A stretch of 64,000 bases of DNA, from the NCBI RefSeq assembly GCF_006575665.1, contig NZ_CP041253.1, positions 2,331,001-2,395,000 on the forward strand, in the 5' to 3' direction. Of this stretch, positions 27,878-37,637 are shown piece after piece. The notes under the pieces were generated by a model that was given only the letters and a program-made list of their open reading frames with translations, was not told the DNA's origin and ran no database searches. The translations under genes were made by a program, and so were the position numbers. Each line of letters opens with the position of its first letter. The first letter of the stretch is position 1. Source of the DNA: Echinicola soli. Lineage in GTDB: Bacteria; Bacteroidota; Bacteroidia; Cytophagales; Cyclobacteriaceae.

Positions 27878-29176
27878 CTATTTCGTTTTAGGACGATTGG
27901 TTTTTGGTAGAGAGTGTGTTCTGGGGAGTGTTAAGGTGAAAACACTGCCTCTCCCTAGCTCGCTTTCCACTTTAAGTGAACCACCGATCTTTTTGGCGTT
28001 TTCGTTACTAATATATAAGCCAACCCCCGTCCCTTTCTCCATTGATGTGCCGCTTGTGGATTCAAACTTCATGTTAAAAAGTCTATGAAGGTGTTCTTTG
28101 GAGATGCCTTTCCCTGTGTCTGCGATGGTGATGATAAATTCCTCTTCAGTGGTATGGTAGGAAAAAAGAATCTCACCTCCCTCAGAAGTGAACTTAATAG
28201 CGTTTTGAAGGAGGTTTCTGACGATAAGCATCAGCCTATCAAAGTCCGTGAAAATCGTCGCATCGCCATCGAATTGGGTTTCGAGTGTAATGTTTTTTTG
28301 GCGAGCCATGCCTTTATAGATCAAGAGCATTGAATTACAATGCTCTTTTAAATTCACACTTCGGAATTTAGGGGAAGCATTTTTTAATTCCAGAGTAGCC
28401 CATTCCAGTATTTCTTCTGACATTTTTTGGGCATTGCTAGCGATGATGTAAAGCTCTTTCAGTACTGCCTCTGTTTCTTCTTTTTCCAATTCCCCTTCAT
28501 TAATCATCTCCAGGATTTTGGTGATGGAGAGCAAGGGGTTTTTTAGATCATGGGAGATCAGGGCAATGATCTTGTTTTTTTGTTCATTGGCACTGGACAA
28601 TTCACTGACCACCTTTTTGAGCGCCGCGCCTTTTTGCTCACTTTCGAGTTTTTGATTTTGGTAGTTCCATTTAAGGGCGGTGATGATCGCAATGATGCCA
28701 AGGATGCAGGCAAAATAAGTGATGGAATGGTCAATGAACTGCAGGTATGGGGAAGGGTAGTTATTGGCAATCAGATCAGGGTGATAGATAGCAATATAGA
28801 AAAGGCTAAGATAGAAAATGAAGTTGTAAATGCCCCAAAACCAATAGGTTTTGATTTGCGTCACCGTAAGAATTACAATGTGGATCATTAAGAAAATATA
28901 AAAGGTAGGCCCTTCGATACCTGCATTGTTAAAAAAGTTAATGGCAAGGATAGGATAGCCTAGCAAAGAGAGCAGGTTGATCCCCCAGCTGAAATTTTGT
29001 CTGGACTTACCCATAAGGTAAAAAGCCAGCACTATTGCAGAAGTCACCAAAAGAATAAGGCTCAGCAGGTAATGCCCAAGGATCAAGTTGAATACAATCA
29101 TTGCCTTGAGGTAGATCACGATGATTAGCGCTGCGGAATTGAAAATCTTAGTTTCCATTTTCTGGGCAGGCTTCAT
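27878..29176 (-). CDS. Membrane sensor histidine kinase
   Basis: 432 residues from the ATG at 29176; the frame stays open to 29263, and the extra residues (LIQKLRNLWNKF) look protein-like, so a non-ATG start further up is possible. Six membrane helices span about 20-190. HisKA follows with ALISHDLKNPLLSITKILEM, then HATPase_c with NLLQNAIKFTSEGGEI, IADTGKGISKEHL and GTGVGLYISNENAKKIGG. No response regulator lies next to it. The signal is unknown. Confidence 0.92.
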   Translation of the reverse strand: MKPAQKMETKIFNSAALIIVIYLKAMIVFNLILGHYLLSLILLVTSAIVLAFYLMGKSRQNFSWGINLLSLLGYPILAINFFNNAGIEGPTFYIFLMIHIVILTVTQIKTYWFWGIYNFIFYLSLFYIAIYHPDLIANNYPSPYLQFIDHSITYFACILGIIAIITALKWNYQNQKLESEQKGAALKKVVSELSSANEQKNKIIALISHDLKNPLLSITKILEMINEGELEKEETEAVLKELYIIASNAQKMSEEILEWATLELKNASPKFRSVNLKEHCNSMLLIYKGMARQKNITLETQFDGDATIFTDFDRLMLIVRNLLQNAIKFTSEGGEILFSYHTTEEEFIITIADTGKGISKEHLHRLFNMKFESTSGTSMEKGTGVGLYISNENAKKIGGSLKVESELGRGSVFTLTLPRTHSLPKTNRPKTK

Positions 29177-29315
29177 GGATGTGAATTTATTCCAGAGATT
29201 TCTGAGCTTTTGAATCAATTTAACTAAAATATGTTGGTGAAATTGTAAATTGAATACAAGCAATTGTATTCAGTAATATACACGGTTTTATTGAAATAGT
29301 TAAATGATCGGTGAG

Positions 29316-30953
29316 TTAATTTTCAGGAAAAAAGGGTGAAGTAAACTGGAAGGTGGTGCCGTCAAAAAGTCCTTTATCGCTTAATTTTAGGGATGGAATA
29401 ACCAGTAATGCCATAAAACTTAAGGTCATAAAAGGGGAATCCAGTTTGGACCCCATTTTTTTTGCCATTCGGTCTATTTTGGTGTAAGCTTTGGCCACTT
29501 CATACCCGTCTTCTGCAGACATGATGCCCGCAACAGGCAAGGGCAGCACGATGCTTTCGGTAGTAGAAACAGCCGAAATGCCACCTTTTTCCCTAATGAT
29601 CATGTTGACGGCTTTTGCAATTGATCCATCGTCCGTGCCCACGGCCAGGATGTTGTGCGAATCGTGGCCTACTGAGGAAGCGATAGCCCCTTCCCTGAGC
29701 CCAAAGTTTTTGATAAAAGCCATTGAAGGAGCCGCATCTTGATACCGGTTGACCACGGTGAATTTTAAAATATCATCGGCTATATTGGCTTCGGCAAAAC
29801 CATCATTTACCTGAACAGCTTCAGTACGTTCGTTAGTGATTAATTGGCCGTCCATGGCTTCAATGACCCTGGCATGGGGAGAGGAGGCTTTGATCCTGAA
29901 TTCTTCTGGTTTTTTTAGGGAAGTATTGAAATTGTTAATGGGGCTGCTAGGTACCGAAGTGATGAGGGACTGCCCATTTTCGGCTACCTTTTCTCCCTTA
30001 ATATAAGTGGCGGCCACTTTAAAGTCCGTCAGGTTTTTGCAGATGATAAAGTCTGCAGGATCGCCAGGCCGTAATTGGCCTACCTCCATGCGATAGTGTG
30101 TGATGGGATTAATACAAGCTGCCTTAAGTACGTTGAACAAGTCTTTTCCTTTGCCCACCGCTCTTGTAGCCAGCTGATTGACATGGCCTATCACCAAATT
30201 GTCCGGATGTTTATCATCGGAGCAAAACATCATGCTATCTGCATGGTCATCGATAAGATCAATCAGCGCATCGAAGTTTTTAGCGGCACTTCCTTCTCGA
30301 ATGATGATTTTCATGCCATGTTGGAGTTTTGCCAGGGCTTCCTCTTTGGTAAAGCATTCGTGATCAGTGGAGATGCCGGCTGAAATGTACCTTGCAGCAT
30401 CGTCTCCCATCAGGCCAGGCGCATGGCCATCGACGGGTTTTTGGTGTTTCGCTGCAATGGTTATTTTTTCCATTACCGCCGGATCCCGGTTGAGCACTCC
30501 GGGCCAATTCATCATTTCTGCAAGATAGGCGACTTCCTTTAGGCTTAGGAGCTCATCGATGTCACTGGCCGTGATTTCTCCACCGGCTGTTTCAAATGGG
30601 GTAGCGGGAACACAAGAGGGAGCACCAAAGTAAAAGTTGAAGTTTACTTTTTTACCATTTTCTATCATATAATCCACCCCATCTTTGCCACAGACATTTG
30701 CGATTTCATGAGGGTCGGAGACTGTGGCTACAGTGCCGTGGACCACCGCCAGTCGCGCAAATTCAGAAGGTATCAGCATGGAGGATTCCACATGGACATG
30801 GGCATCTATAAATCCGGGCATTAAGAAAATATCGGGAGCGCTGTTGATAGGGATAATGGAGGTGATTTTTCCGTCTTCAACGGAGACCTTGGCAGGTGAG
30901 ATTTTTCGCTCTGGGATATTAACTACCTGGCCTTTAATAGAAAAAGTACTCAT
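29316..30953 (-). CDS. ade: Adenine deaminase
   Basis: 545 residues from the ATG at 30953. Amidohydrolase metal site: FIDAHVHVESSMLIPSEFA, with TVATVSDPHEIANVCG and later SDDKHPDNL. The C-terminal domain SSVGHDSHNILAVGTDDG, then GGISAVSTTESIVLPLPVAG, is specific to Ade. It converts adenine to hypoxanthine and ammonia for purine salvage. Length is normal for the family, and the gene stands alone. Confidence 0.96.
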   Translation of the reverse strand: MSTFSIKGQVVNIPERKISPAKVSVEDGKITSIIPINSAPDIFLMPGFIDAHVHVESSMLIPSEFARLAVVHGTVATVSDPHEIANVCGKDGVDYMIENGKKVNFNFYFGAPSCVPATPFETAGGEITASDIDELLSLKEVAYLAEMMNWPGVLNRDPAVMEKITIAAKHQKPVDGHAPGLMGDDAARYISAGISTDHECFTKEEALAKLQHGMKIIIREGSAAKNFDALIDLIDDHADSMMFCSDDKHPDNLVIGHVNQLATRAVGKGKDLFNVLKAACINPITHYRMEVGQLRPGDPADFIICKNLTDFKVAATYIKGEKVAENGQSLITSVPSSPINNFNTSLKKPEEFRIKASSPHARVIEAMDGQLITNERTEAVQVNDGFAEANIADDILKFTVVNRYQDAAPSMAFIKNFGLREGAIASSVGHDSHNILAVGTDDGSIAKAVNMIIREKGGISAVSTTESIVLPLPVAGIMSAEDGYEVAKAYTKIDRMAKKMGSKLDSPFMTLSFMALLVIPSLKLSDKGLFDGTTFQFTSPFFPEN

Positions 30954-31095
30954 TTTTAACACTTGTTTTAGGTGGAATAATTCTAAATATAGGGAATTTG
31001 CATGAAATTTTTGGACTCAGTGGGTTATGAGGCTGCTTCCTAGGATAATGGGCTCATTAGTCCTTGATAATCCATAATTATCCACCCAAAAACTT

Positions 31096-31103
31096 TATAT
31101 TTG
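31096..31103 (+). promoter_or_regulatory. Promoter -7 element for cmk-ispH
   Basis: TATATTTG matches the Bacteroidota TAnnTTTG element exactly and lies 36 bases before the cmk start. A TTG-containing sequence near 31053 could be the upstream element, though the spacing is long. No other function seen in 30963-31138. Confidence 0.5.
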
Positions 31104-31138
31104 CACCATAAAAGAGTTTAGTACAGTGAATTTTTGAA

Positions 31139-31822
31139 ATGAAGAAAATTGTAATTGCCATTGATGGCTTTTCAGGCTGTGGTAAAAGTAGCACAGCCAA
31201 GCAAGTGGCCAAGAAATTAGGCTATACTTATATAGATTCTGGAGCCATGTATCGGGCAGCTACCCTGCATTTCATCAACAAGTTCACTGAACTGACTAAC
31301 CCAAAAGATATCCGACGAGCGTTGGATAGTTTGGAGATTGCCTTTCATCAAAATGAGGCGAGCGATCACCAAGACACCTACCTGAACGGGCTGAATGTGG
31401 AGAAGAAAATCAGGAGTATGGAAGTTTCCGAAAAAGTCAGCGAGATAAGTAAGATCAAAGAAGTCCGACACGAACTGGTAGCACAGCAACAACGTTTGGG
31501 AAAGCACAAAGGAGTGGTGATGGACGGAAGGGATATTGGTACGGTGGTGTTTCCTGGGGCGGAATTAAAAGTGTTTATGACCGCAGATACCAAGATCAGG
31601 GCAGAAAGGAGGCAGAAGGAGCTGCTGGAAAGAGGCGAATTGGTCGAGCTGGATAAAATCATCCATAACCTTGAGGAAAGGGACAGGATAGATTCCAGCC
31701 GTTCAGAAAGCCCGCTCAAAAAAGCAGATGATGCTGTAGAAATCGATACAAGTTTATTGGATTTTGAAGAGCAGATTGATCAAATCACGGATTTGGCCAA
31801 GAAGAAAATTGAAGAAAACTAA
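31139..31822 (+). CDS. cmk: Cytidylate kinase
   Basis: 227 residues. P-loop IDGFSGCGKSSTAKQVAKKLG (residues 8-28), GAMYRAATLHF for nucleotide binding, VMDGRDIGTVVFPGAELKVF and the Arg-rich lid RAERRQKELLERG. It phosphorylates CMP and dCMP. It ends 6 bases before ispH; the cmk-ispH pair is frequent in Bacteroidota. Confidence 0.97.
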   Translation: MKKIVIAIDGFSGCGKSSTAKQVAKKLGYTYIDSGAMYRAATLHFINKFTELTNPKDIRRALDSLEIAFHQNEASDHQDTYLNGLNVEKKIRSMEVSEKVSEISKIKEVRHELVAQQQRLGKHKGVVMDGRDIGTVVFPGAELKVFMTADTKIRAERRQKELLERGELVELDKIIHNLEERDRIDSSRSESPLKKADDAVEIDTSLLDFEEQIDQITDLAKKKIEEN

Positions 31823-31828
31823 CAAGAA

Positions 31829-32725
31829 ATGCAGGTAACGATAGACAAAAACTCGGGCTATTGCTTTGGGGTGGAGTTTGCCATCAAGATGGCAGAGGAT
31901 GAGATGGAGGATGGTGGTCATCTGTACTGCCTAGGGGATATTGTCCATAATGACATGGAGGTAAAACGGCTGAGTGATAAGGGACTGGTGGTGATCAATC
32001 GCGATGAACTCAAGGAGCTGAAAGACTGTAAAGTCCTGATCAGGGCGCACGGTGAGCCCCCCGAAACCTACAAATTGGCCATCGAAAATAATATTGAACT
32101 GATCGATGCTTCATGCCCTGTCGTACTGAAACTCCAACATCGGGTGAAGACGGCATTTGATAAAATAGAGAAAAAGGAAGGCCAGATTGTCATTTATGGC
32201 AAAAAAGGCCATGCCGAGGTCATCGGGCTTACCGGCCAAACCCTGGAGAAGGCCATTGTGGTGATGGCGGATGAAGATTTGGAAAAGATCGATTTCAGCA
32301 AGCCAGTGACCCTGTTTAGCCAGACCACTAAAAGCACAAAGGGCTTTTATGCCCTGAAGGCCAAGATCGAAGAAAAAATGGCGGCCGCGAACCAATCCCT
32401 GGAGGAAATTGACTTTACCGCCAATGATTCCATTTGCCGTCAGGTGTCCAACCGGGAACCGCAATTGACACGGTTTGCCAGTGAAAATGATGTAATTGTT
32501 TTCGTGGCAGGCAAAAAAAGTTCCAATGGCAGGGCTTTATACCAAGTTTGTAAGGCCCAAAACCCAAGGAGTTATTTTGTGGAAAATGAGGGAGAAATAG
32601 ATCCAGAATGGTTTGCCAGCGGTGATAAAGTGGGGATTTGTGGTGCTACATCCACGCCCATGTGGCTTATGGAGCAAGTGATGGCTTACATCAACTCACT
32701 GGACCAGCCCGTAGCACAGGTCTGA
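31829..32725 (+). CDS. ispH: 4-hydroxy-3-methylbut-2-enyl diphosphate reductase
   Basis: 298 residues. The three Fe-S cysteines are seen in NSGYCFGVEFAIKMA, IDASCPVV and NDSICRQVSNREPQL, with the conserved RAHGEPPETY segment and GICGATSTPMWLMEQV near the end. It performs the last step of the MEP isoprenoid pathway, giving IPP and DMAPP. It is cotranscribed with cmk. Confidence 0.97.
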   Translation: MQVTIDKNSGYCFGVEFAIKMAEDEMEDGGHLYCLGDIVHNDMEVKRLSDKGLVVINRDELKELKDCKVLIRAHGEPPETYKLAIENNIELIDASCPVVLKLQHRVKTAFDKIEKKEGQIVIYGKKGHAEVIGLTGQTLEKAIVVMADEDLEKIDFSKPVTLFSQTTKSTKGFYALKAKIEEKMAAANQSLEEIDFTANDSICRQVSNREPQLTRFASENDVIVFVAGKKSSNGRALYQVCKAQNPRSYFVENEGEIDPEWFASGDKVGICGATSTPMWLMEQVMAYINSLDQPVAQV

Positions 32726-32806
32726 AAGTGGAGATAAAATTAAAAAAGACCAAGTGCCGCCTGTAAATATTCGGCCAATTAGCTTCTAATAACTAATGTA
32801 TTTTAT

Positions 32807-32814
32807 TAGATTTG
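32807..32814 (+). promoter_or_regulatory. Promoter -7 element for the nqr operon
   Basis: TAGATTTG is an exact TAnnTTTG match, 38 bases before the nqrA ATG. A -33 element is not clear. Confidence 0.45.
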
Positions 32815-32852
32815 AGGCGTTTTTCAAAGGACCATATAGTTTCAAATAAAAT

Positions 32853-34217
32853 ATGTCAAAACTAGTTAAGCTTAAGAAGGGATTTGATATTAAGCTGGAG
32901 GGAAAGGCAGAAAAGAAAACTGAAGCTTTCCAGCCGGCTCAGACCTTCGCGATTAAGCCTACAGACTTTGTAGGTATGCAGCGTCCAAAAGTTACCGTCA
33001 AAGAAGGGGATACCGTAAAAGCGGGCACGCCAATTCTCTTTGACAAAAAGCTTGAATCCGTTCTTTATGCAGCTCCCGTTTCAGGAGAGATTGTTGAGAT
33101 CAAAAGAGGTGAAAAAAGAAAACTGTTAGAGATCAAAATCATGGCTGACAAAGAAATCAGCTATGAGGAATTTGATAAGTTTTCTGAGTCAGATCTCAAA
33201 AGCCTCACAAAAGAGCAAGCGATTGGTGCTCTCCTAAAAGGTGGTGTATGGCCGCAAATCATCCAACGTCCCTATGGGATCGTAGCCAATCCGGAAGATG
33301 ACCCTAAAGCGATCTTTATCTCAGGATTTGATTCCCACCCACTCGCACCTGATTATGGTGTACTTCTGAAAGGACAGGAAAAATACTTCCAAGCAGGCCT
33401 AAACATCCTCAAAAAGCTCACTTCCGGAAAAGTTCACCTTAACCTGGACCAAGATTCCGAGGTGTCGCCAGTATATGCTGGTGTTCAAGGTGTAGAAGTG
33501 AATAAGTTTTCGGGGCCACATCCAGCAGGAAATGTAGGTGTGCAGATTCATCACCTGGATCCTATCAACAAAGGGGAAATAGCTTGGACGATCAACCCTT
33601 ATGGAGTGGTTCAAGCCGGGAAGCTCTTTCTGGAAGGGATTTATGATACTTCCAAAGTTATCGCTATCACAGGTTCTGAGGCTATTAAGACCGTTTACAC
33701 AAAAACCTATCAAGGTGCTTGTGTGGATAAGCTGGTAGCAGACAACACCAAGTCTGACCATTTTAGAGTAGTTTCCGGAAATGTGCTTACTGGAGAAAAA
33801 ATCAATCACGATGGGTATTTGGGGTACTATGACCACCAAATCACCTTACTCCCTGAAGGCGACTATTATGAGTTTATGGGCTGGGCCAAGCCGACCAGTA
33901 GTAAATTGAGTTTCCACCGTGCACTGGGCTTATTGTCTTTCCTTTCACCAAATAAAGAATATGCATTGGATACCAATGCACGAGGTGAGGAAAGGGCATT
34001 TGTGCAGACAGGGGTATTTGAGCAGGTCACTCCTATGGACATTTTCCCAGTCTACCTTCTGAAGGCCATTATGGCAGAGGATTTCGATGAAATGGAAGAG
34101 TTGGGGATTTATGAAATAATCGAGGAAGATTTGGCACTGTGCGAGTTTATCGACGTGTCAAAACATCCCGTTCAAGACATTGTCAGAAAAGGAATAGAAC
34201 TAATTCAATATAGTTAA
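32853..34217 (+). CDS. nqrA: Na+-translocating NADH:quinone reductase subunit A
   Basis: 454 residues, normal for NqrA. Family segments are KLKKGFDIKLEGKAE at the start, FVGMQRPKVTVKEGDTVKAG, RPYGIVANPEDDPKAIFISG, and FSGPHPAGNVGVQIHHLDPI. It is the cytosolic peripheral subunit linked to quinone binding. First gene of nqrABCDE; nqrB follows after 5 bases. Confidence 0.97.
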   Translation: MSKLVKLKKGFDIKLEGKAEKKTEAFQPAQTFAIKPTDFVGMQRPKVTVKEGDTVKAGTPILFDKKLESVLYAAPVSGEIVEIKRGEKRKLLEIKIMADKEISYEEFDKFSESDLKSLTKEQAIGALLKGGVWPQIIQRPYGIVANPEDDPKAIFISGFDSHPLAPDYGVLLKGQEKYFQAGLNILKKLTSGKVHLNLDQDSEVSPVYAGVQGVEVNKFSGPHPAGNVGVQIHHLDPINKGEIAWTINPYGVVQAGKLFLEGIYDTSKVIAITGSEAIKTVYTKTYQGACVDKLVADNTKSDHFRVVSGNVLTGEKINHDGYLGYYDHQITLLPEGDYYEFMGWAKPTSSKLSFHRALGLLSFLSPNKEYALDTNARGEERAFVQTGVFEQVTPMDIFPVYLLKAIMAEDFDEMEELGIYEIIEEDLALCEFIDVSKHPVQDIVRKGIELIQYS

Positions 34218-34222
34218 TCAAT

Positions 34223-35425
34223 ATGAAGTTTCTACGTGATCTGTTAGATAAACAGAAACCCCTCTTTCAAAAGGGAGGTAAATTTGAGAATTTATATTAC
34301 TTGTATGAGGCAGGAGAGACATTTATGTTTTCTCCAAACCATACAACGGGTATAAAAGGTGCTCAGGTGAAAGATGCCATTGATCTGAAGCGTATGATGA
34401 TCACCGTGGTGATAGCACTTTTGCCTTGTCTGCTATTTGGGATCTATAATGTGGGCGAGCAGCACTACCTGGCAGTAGGAGAAGCTGTTGGCTTTGGTGA
34501 AAAGTTCTTGCTGGGTTTGAAATTGGTGCTGCCAATTGTTATTGTTGCTTATGCCGCAGGAGGGATTGCAGAGGCAGTATTTGCTGTGATCCGGAAACAC
34601 CCAATCAATGAAGGCTTTTTGGTTACAGGAATGTTAATTCCGCTTGTGGTACCCGCGAGTATGCCGCTTTGGCAAGTAGCCTTGGCAACAGTCTTTGCCG
34701 TAGTGATTGCCAAAGAAGTCTTTGGTGGAACAGGAATGAATATCCTGAATGTAGCCATGACGGCCAGGGCGTTCTTGTACTTTGCTTATCCGGCTCAGAT
34801 CTCAGGTGACCAGGTTTGGACCTACTTGGGTGAGAAGACTGCAGTAGATGGATTCTCAGGAGCGACAGCACTTTCTGTTGCCTATAACGCAGGCCAAAGT
34901 GGTGAGGCTGTTACCGGTGCCCTTGCTTCCCATAATTCAGCCATTGGCGATCAGCTGTACAGCTTTGCCAATATGTTCTTTGGTTTTATCCCCGGATCTA
35001 TCGGTGAGACATCTGCCTTGATGTGCTTGATCGGTGCCTTGATCCTGATTGCTACAGGCGTAGGGAGCTGGAAAATCATCGTGAGTGGTTTTGCAGGTAC
35101 TTATATCATGGGATTGATCATGAATGCCTTTGCAGCCAATGAATTTATGGCTATGCCGGCACACTATCACTTGGTTATGGGCGGTGTAGCTTTTGGTATC
35201 GTATTTATGGCTACGGATCCTGTTTCTGCGGCGCAGACGGAAAGAGGAAAGTGGCTTTATGGTCTGCTGATTGGCTTCTTGACCGTAATCATTCGGGTGA
35301 CCAATCCCGCATATCCAGAGGGCATTATGTTGGCAGTTCTATTAATGAACGTCTTTGCTCCACTTATTGATTATTATGTTGTGAAAGCAAACAAGAAAAG
35401 GAGGTTACAACGTGCAACAGTCTAA
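34223..35425 (+). CDS. nqrB: Na+-NQR subunit B
   Basis: 400 residues with about ten membrane helices. The covalent FMN attachment motif appears as DGFSGATALSVAYNAG (about residues 210-225, FMN on the Thr). The N-terminus, MKFLRDLLDKQKPLFQKGGK, and VTGMLIPLVVPASMPLWQVA are typical. It forms part of the Na+ path and carries riboflavin/FMN. Its 3' end overlaps nqrC by 14 bases. Confidence 0.97.
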   Translation: MKFLRDLLDKQKPLFQKGGKFENLYYLYEAGETFMFSPNHTTGIKGAQVKDAIDLKRMMITVVIALLPCLLFGIYNVGEQHYLAVGEAVGFGEKFLLGLKLVLPIVIVAYAAGGIAEAVFAVIRKHPINEGFLVTGMLIPLVVPASMPLWQVALATVFAVVIAKEVFGGTGMNILNVAMTARAFLYFAYPAQISGDQVWTYLGEKTAVDGFSGATALSVAYNAGQSGEAVTGALASHNSAIGDQLYSFANMFFGFIPGSIGETSALMCLIGALILIATGVGSWKIIVSGFAGTYIMGLIMNAFAANEFMAMPAHYHLVMGGVAFGIVFMATDPVSAAQTERGKWLYGLLIGFLTVIIRVTNPAYPEGIMLAVLLMNVFAPLIDYYVVKANKKRRLQRATV

Positions 35426-36161
35426 TACATATATCATTACATTCTCGGTAATCCTTACCGTAGTGCTCGGTTTTTTACTTTCAGGTACTTCCCAGCTATT
35501 GGGGCCTATCCAGAAGGAAGCCGTTGCGCTGGATAATAAGAAGCAAATTTTAGGTGCCGTAATGGATGCTGAAAAAATTGCTGCCATGAAACCCCAAGAG
35601 GTCAATGAATACTATGAGAATACCATTTCTGCAAAAGTGGTAAATATCAAAGGGGAAGAAGTGACTGAACAGGAAGGAGCCGAAGTAACAGCAGAAACGG
35701 TGGATGTGGCCAAAAACTATAAAAAGCCAGCTGAAGAGCGACTTTACCCTGTTTATATTTATCATGAAGAAGGCAGTGAGGACAAAGTGGTCGCTTATAT
35801 CCTACCGCTGTATGGAGCAGGATTATGGGATTCCATATGGGGGTATCTGGCATTGCAGACAGACTTGAATACCATAGAGGGTGTGACATTTTCCCATGCT
35901 GGGGAGACACCGGGCCTAGGGGCTAGAATTACTTCAACTGATGTACAACAAAGGTATCATGGAAAGGAGATTTTTGGTGAAGGCGGAGAATTACAAGCCG
36001 TAAGTATGCAGAAAGGTGAAGGGAAGGATTATTCAGCAGAGCCACATAAGGTGGATGGTATGTCCGGAGCTACCATTACCGGTGATGGAGTGAACAAAAT
36101 GCTGAAAAACTATTTGGGATACTATCAGTCTTACATGGACAAAGTAAAAGGTAATTCCTAA
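35412..36161 (+). CDS. nqrC: Na+-NQR subunit C
   Basis: 249 residues from a GTG start inside the end of nqrB; no ATG gives the N-terminal helix (YIITFSVILTVVLGFLL) that the family requires. The FMN-binding domain ends in VDGMSGATITGDGVNKML, with FMN carried on the Thr of SGAT. A large periplasmic part follows the single helix. Confidence 0.95.
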   Translation: MQQSNTYIITFSVILTVVLGFLLSGTSQLLGPIQKEAVALDNKKQILGAVMDAEKIAAMKPQEVNEYYENTISAKVVNIKGEEVTEQEGAEVTAETVDVAKNYKKPAEERLYPVYIYHEEGSEDKVVAYILPLYGAGLWDSIWGYLALQTDLNTIEGVTFSHAGETPGLGARITSTDVQQRYHGKEIFGEGGELQAVSMQKGEGKDYSAEPHKVDGMSGATITGDGVNKMLKNYLGYYQSYMDKVKGNS

Positions 36162-36207
36162 TTGGTTGGCTTTAAAAATATTGTAGAACGTCTCAACATA
36201 ATTTGAT

Positions 36208-36891
36208 ATGAGTACAGAAACAGCAGAAAAGACAGAAATCAAAAAGCCCGCAGAGGCCTTTCTGTCGAAGCGAAGAAAAAAATTGATTTCTGATCCGCTG
36301 GTAGATGATAACCCGATTACCATTCAGGTATTGGGGATTTGTTCTGCATTAGCGGTGACCACACAGATGAAGCCTACTTTGGTAATGGCACTTTCTGTGA
36401 TCTTTGTGATCGTGATGTCTAACTTGACCATCTCAATCATGAGAAACACCATTCCTACTCGTGTTCGGATCATTGTGCAGTTGGCGGTAGTAGCTACCTT
36501 GGTGACGTTGGTGAATGAAATTCTGAAAGCATTTGCCTATGATATGTACAAGGAATTGTCTGTATTCGTAGGCTTGATCATTACCAACTGTATCGTAATG
36601 GGACGTCTAGAGGCATTTGCTTTAGGCAATAAGCCTTATGACTCCGTATTGGATGGATTTGGTAGTGCGCTGGGGTATTCTTGGATCATTCTTACGGTAG
36701 CTTTCTTTAGGGAACTGTGGGGATCAGGTTCAGTATTCGGTATCCCTGTTTTTGATACCATTTCGTCTTGGTTCGGAGGGGATTTCTCCTTGGCCACCAA
36801 TGGTTTGATGGTGAGCCCGGTAGGTGCCTTTATCATCCTTGGATTGATTATCTGGGTACAGCGTACCAAGACAGGATATGTAGAACATTAA
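36208..36891 (+). CDS. nqrD: Na+-NQR subunit D
   Basis: 227 residues with six membrane helices, NqrD/RnfE family. Hallmarks are QVLGICSALAVTTQ, VFVGLIITNCIVMGRLEAFA with the Cys of the intramembrane iron centre, and DGFGSALGYSWIL. The N-terminus carries about 30 extra charged residues before the first helix. Confidence 0.96.
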   Translation: MSTETAEKTEIKKPAEAFLSKRRKKLISDPLVDDNPITIQVLGICSALAVTTQMKPTLVMALSVIFVIVMSNLTISIMRNTIPTRVRIIVQLAVVATLVTLVNEILKAFAYDMYKELSVFVGLIITNCIVMGRLEAFALGNKPYDSVLDGFGSALGYSWIILTVAFFRELWGSGSVFGIPVFDTISSWFGGDFSLATNGLMVSPVGAFIILGLIIWVQRTKTGYVEH

Positions 36892-36905
36892 AATATTGCT
36901 AAGAG

Positions 36906-37517
36906 ATGGAATTATTTAGCTTGGGAATCCGGTCAATCTTTATTGACAATATGGTATTTGCTTACTTTTTGGGAATGTGCTCATTCTTGGCCGTTTCTAA
37001 AAAGGTAAGTACAGCCTTAGGTCTTGGTGCTGCCGTAATCTTTGTATTGACGATTACGGTACCTTTGAACTGGCTTTTGAATGAATTTGTACTGAAAGAG
37101 GGAGCATTGTCCTTTCTTGGTGAATCTTTTGCCACTATTGACCTGACCTTTTTGAGGTTTATTATGTTCATCGCTATTATCGCAGCGATGGTGCAATTGG
37201 TGGAAATGGTAGTGGAGAAGTTTGCGCCAGCTTTGTATGGTGCACTGGGGATCTTCCTTCCGCTTATTGCCGTAAACTGTGCCATCTTGGGTGGGTCACT
37301 TTTTATGGCACAAAGGGATTATACCCTTGCTGAAGCAGGTGTGTATGGATTCGGTTCCGGTACAGGGTTTTTCCTTGCGATCGTAGCGCTGGCTGCCATT
37401 CGTGAAAAGTTGAAATACTCTAACGTGCCAAATGGTCTTAAAGGTCTCGGTATCACGATGTTGATTACCGGGTTGATGGGCATTGCCTTTATGTCATTTA
37501 TGGGGATTGATCTGTAA
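36906..37517 (+). CDS. nqrE: Na+-NQR subunit E
   Basis: 203 residues, six helices, NqrE/RnfA family. [20 protein letters not shown] and [19 protein letters not shown] give the start and first Cys, and [16 protein letters not shown] gives the second Cys of the shared iron site. It follows nqrD by 14 bases. A terminator comes 28 bases after its stop, so nqrF, normally next, is not in this operon. Confidence 0.96.
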   Translation: MELFSLGIRSIFIDNMVFAYFLGMCSFLAVSKKVSTALGLGAAVIFVLTITVPLNWLLNEFVLKEGALSFLGESFATIDLTFLRFIMFIAIIAAMVQLVEMVVEKFAPALYGALGIFLPLIAVNCAILGGSLFMAQRDYTLAEAGVYGFGSGTGFFLAIVALAAIREKLKYSNVPNGLKGLGITMLITGLMGIAFMSFMGIDL

Positions 37518-37545
37518 GACACCCAGAAAAATAAAAATAGTGAAG

Positions 37546-37573
37546 AGCCCTGCCTTATTGGTAGGGCTTTTTT
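37546..37573 (+). terminator. Terminator of the nqr operon
   Basis: AGCCCTGCC/GGTAGGGCT (nine pairs, one G-T) with a 5-base loop, then a run of six T. Standard intrinsic terminator after nqrE. Confidence 0.88.
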
Positions 37574-37637
37574 ATTGCCAATACTAATTTAAGATACTAC
37601 TTTTATGGTTTGTTGTGAGTATCAAACCATTATCATT

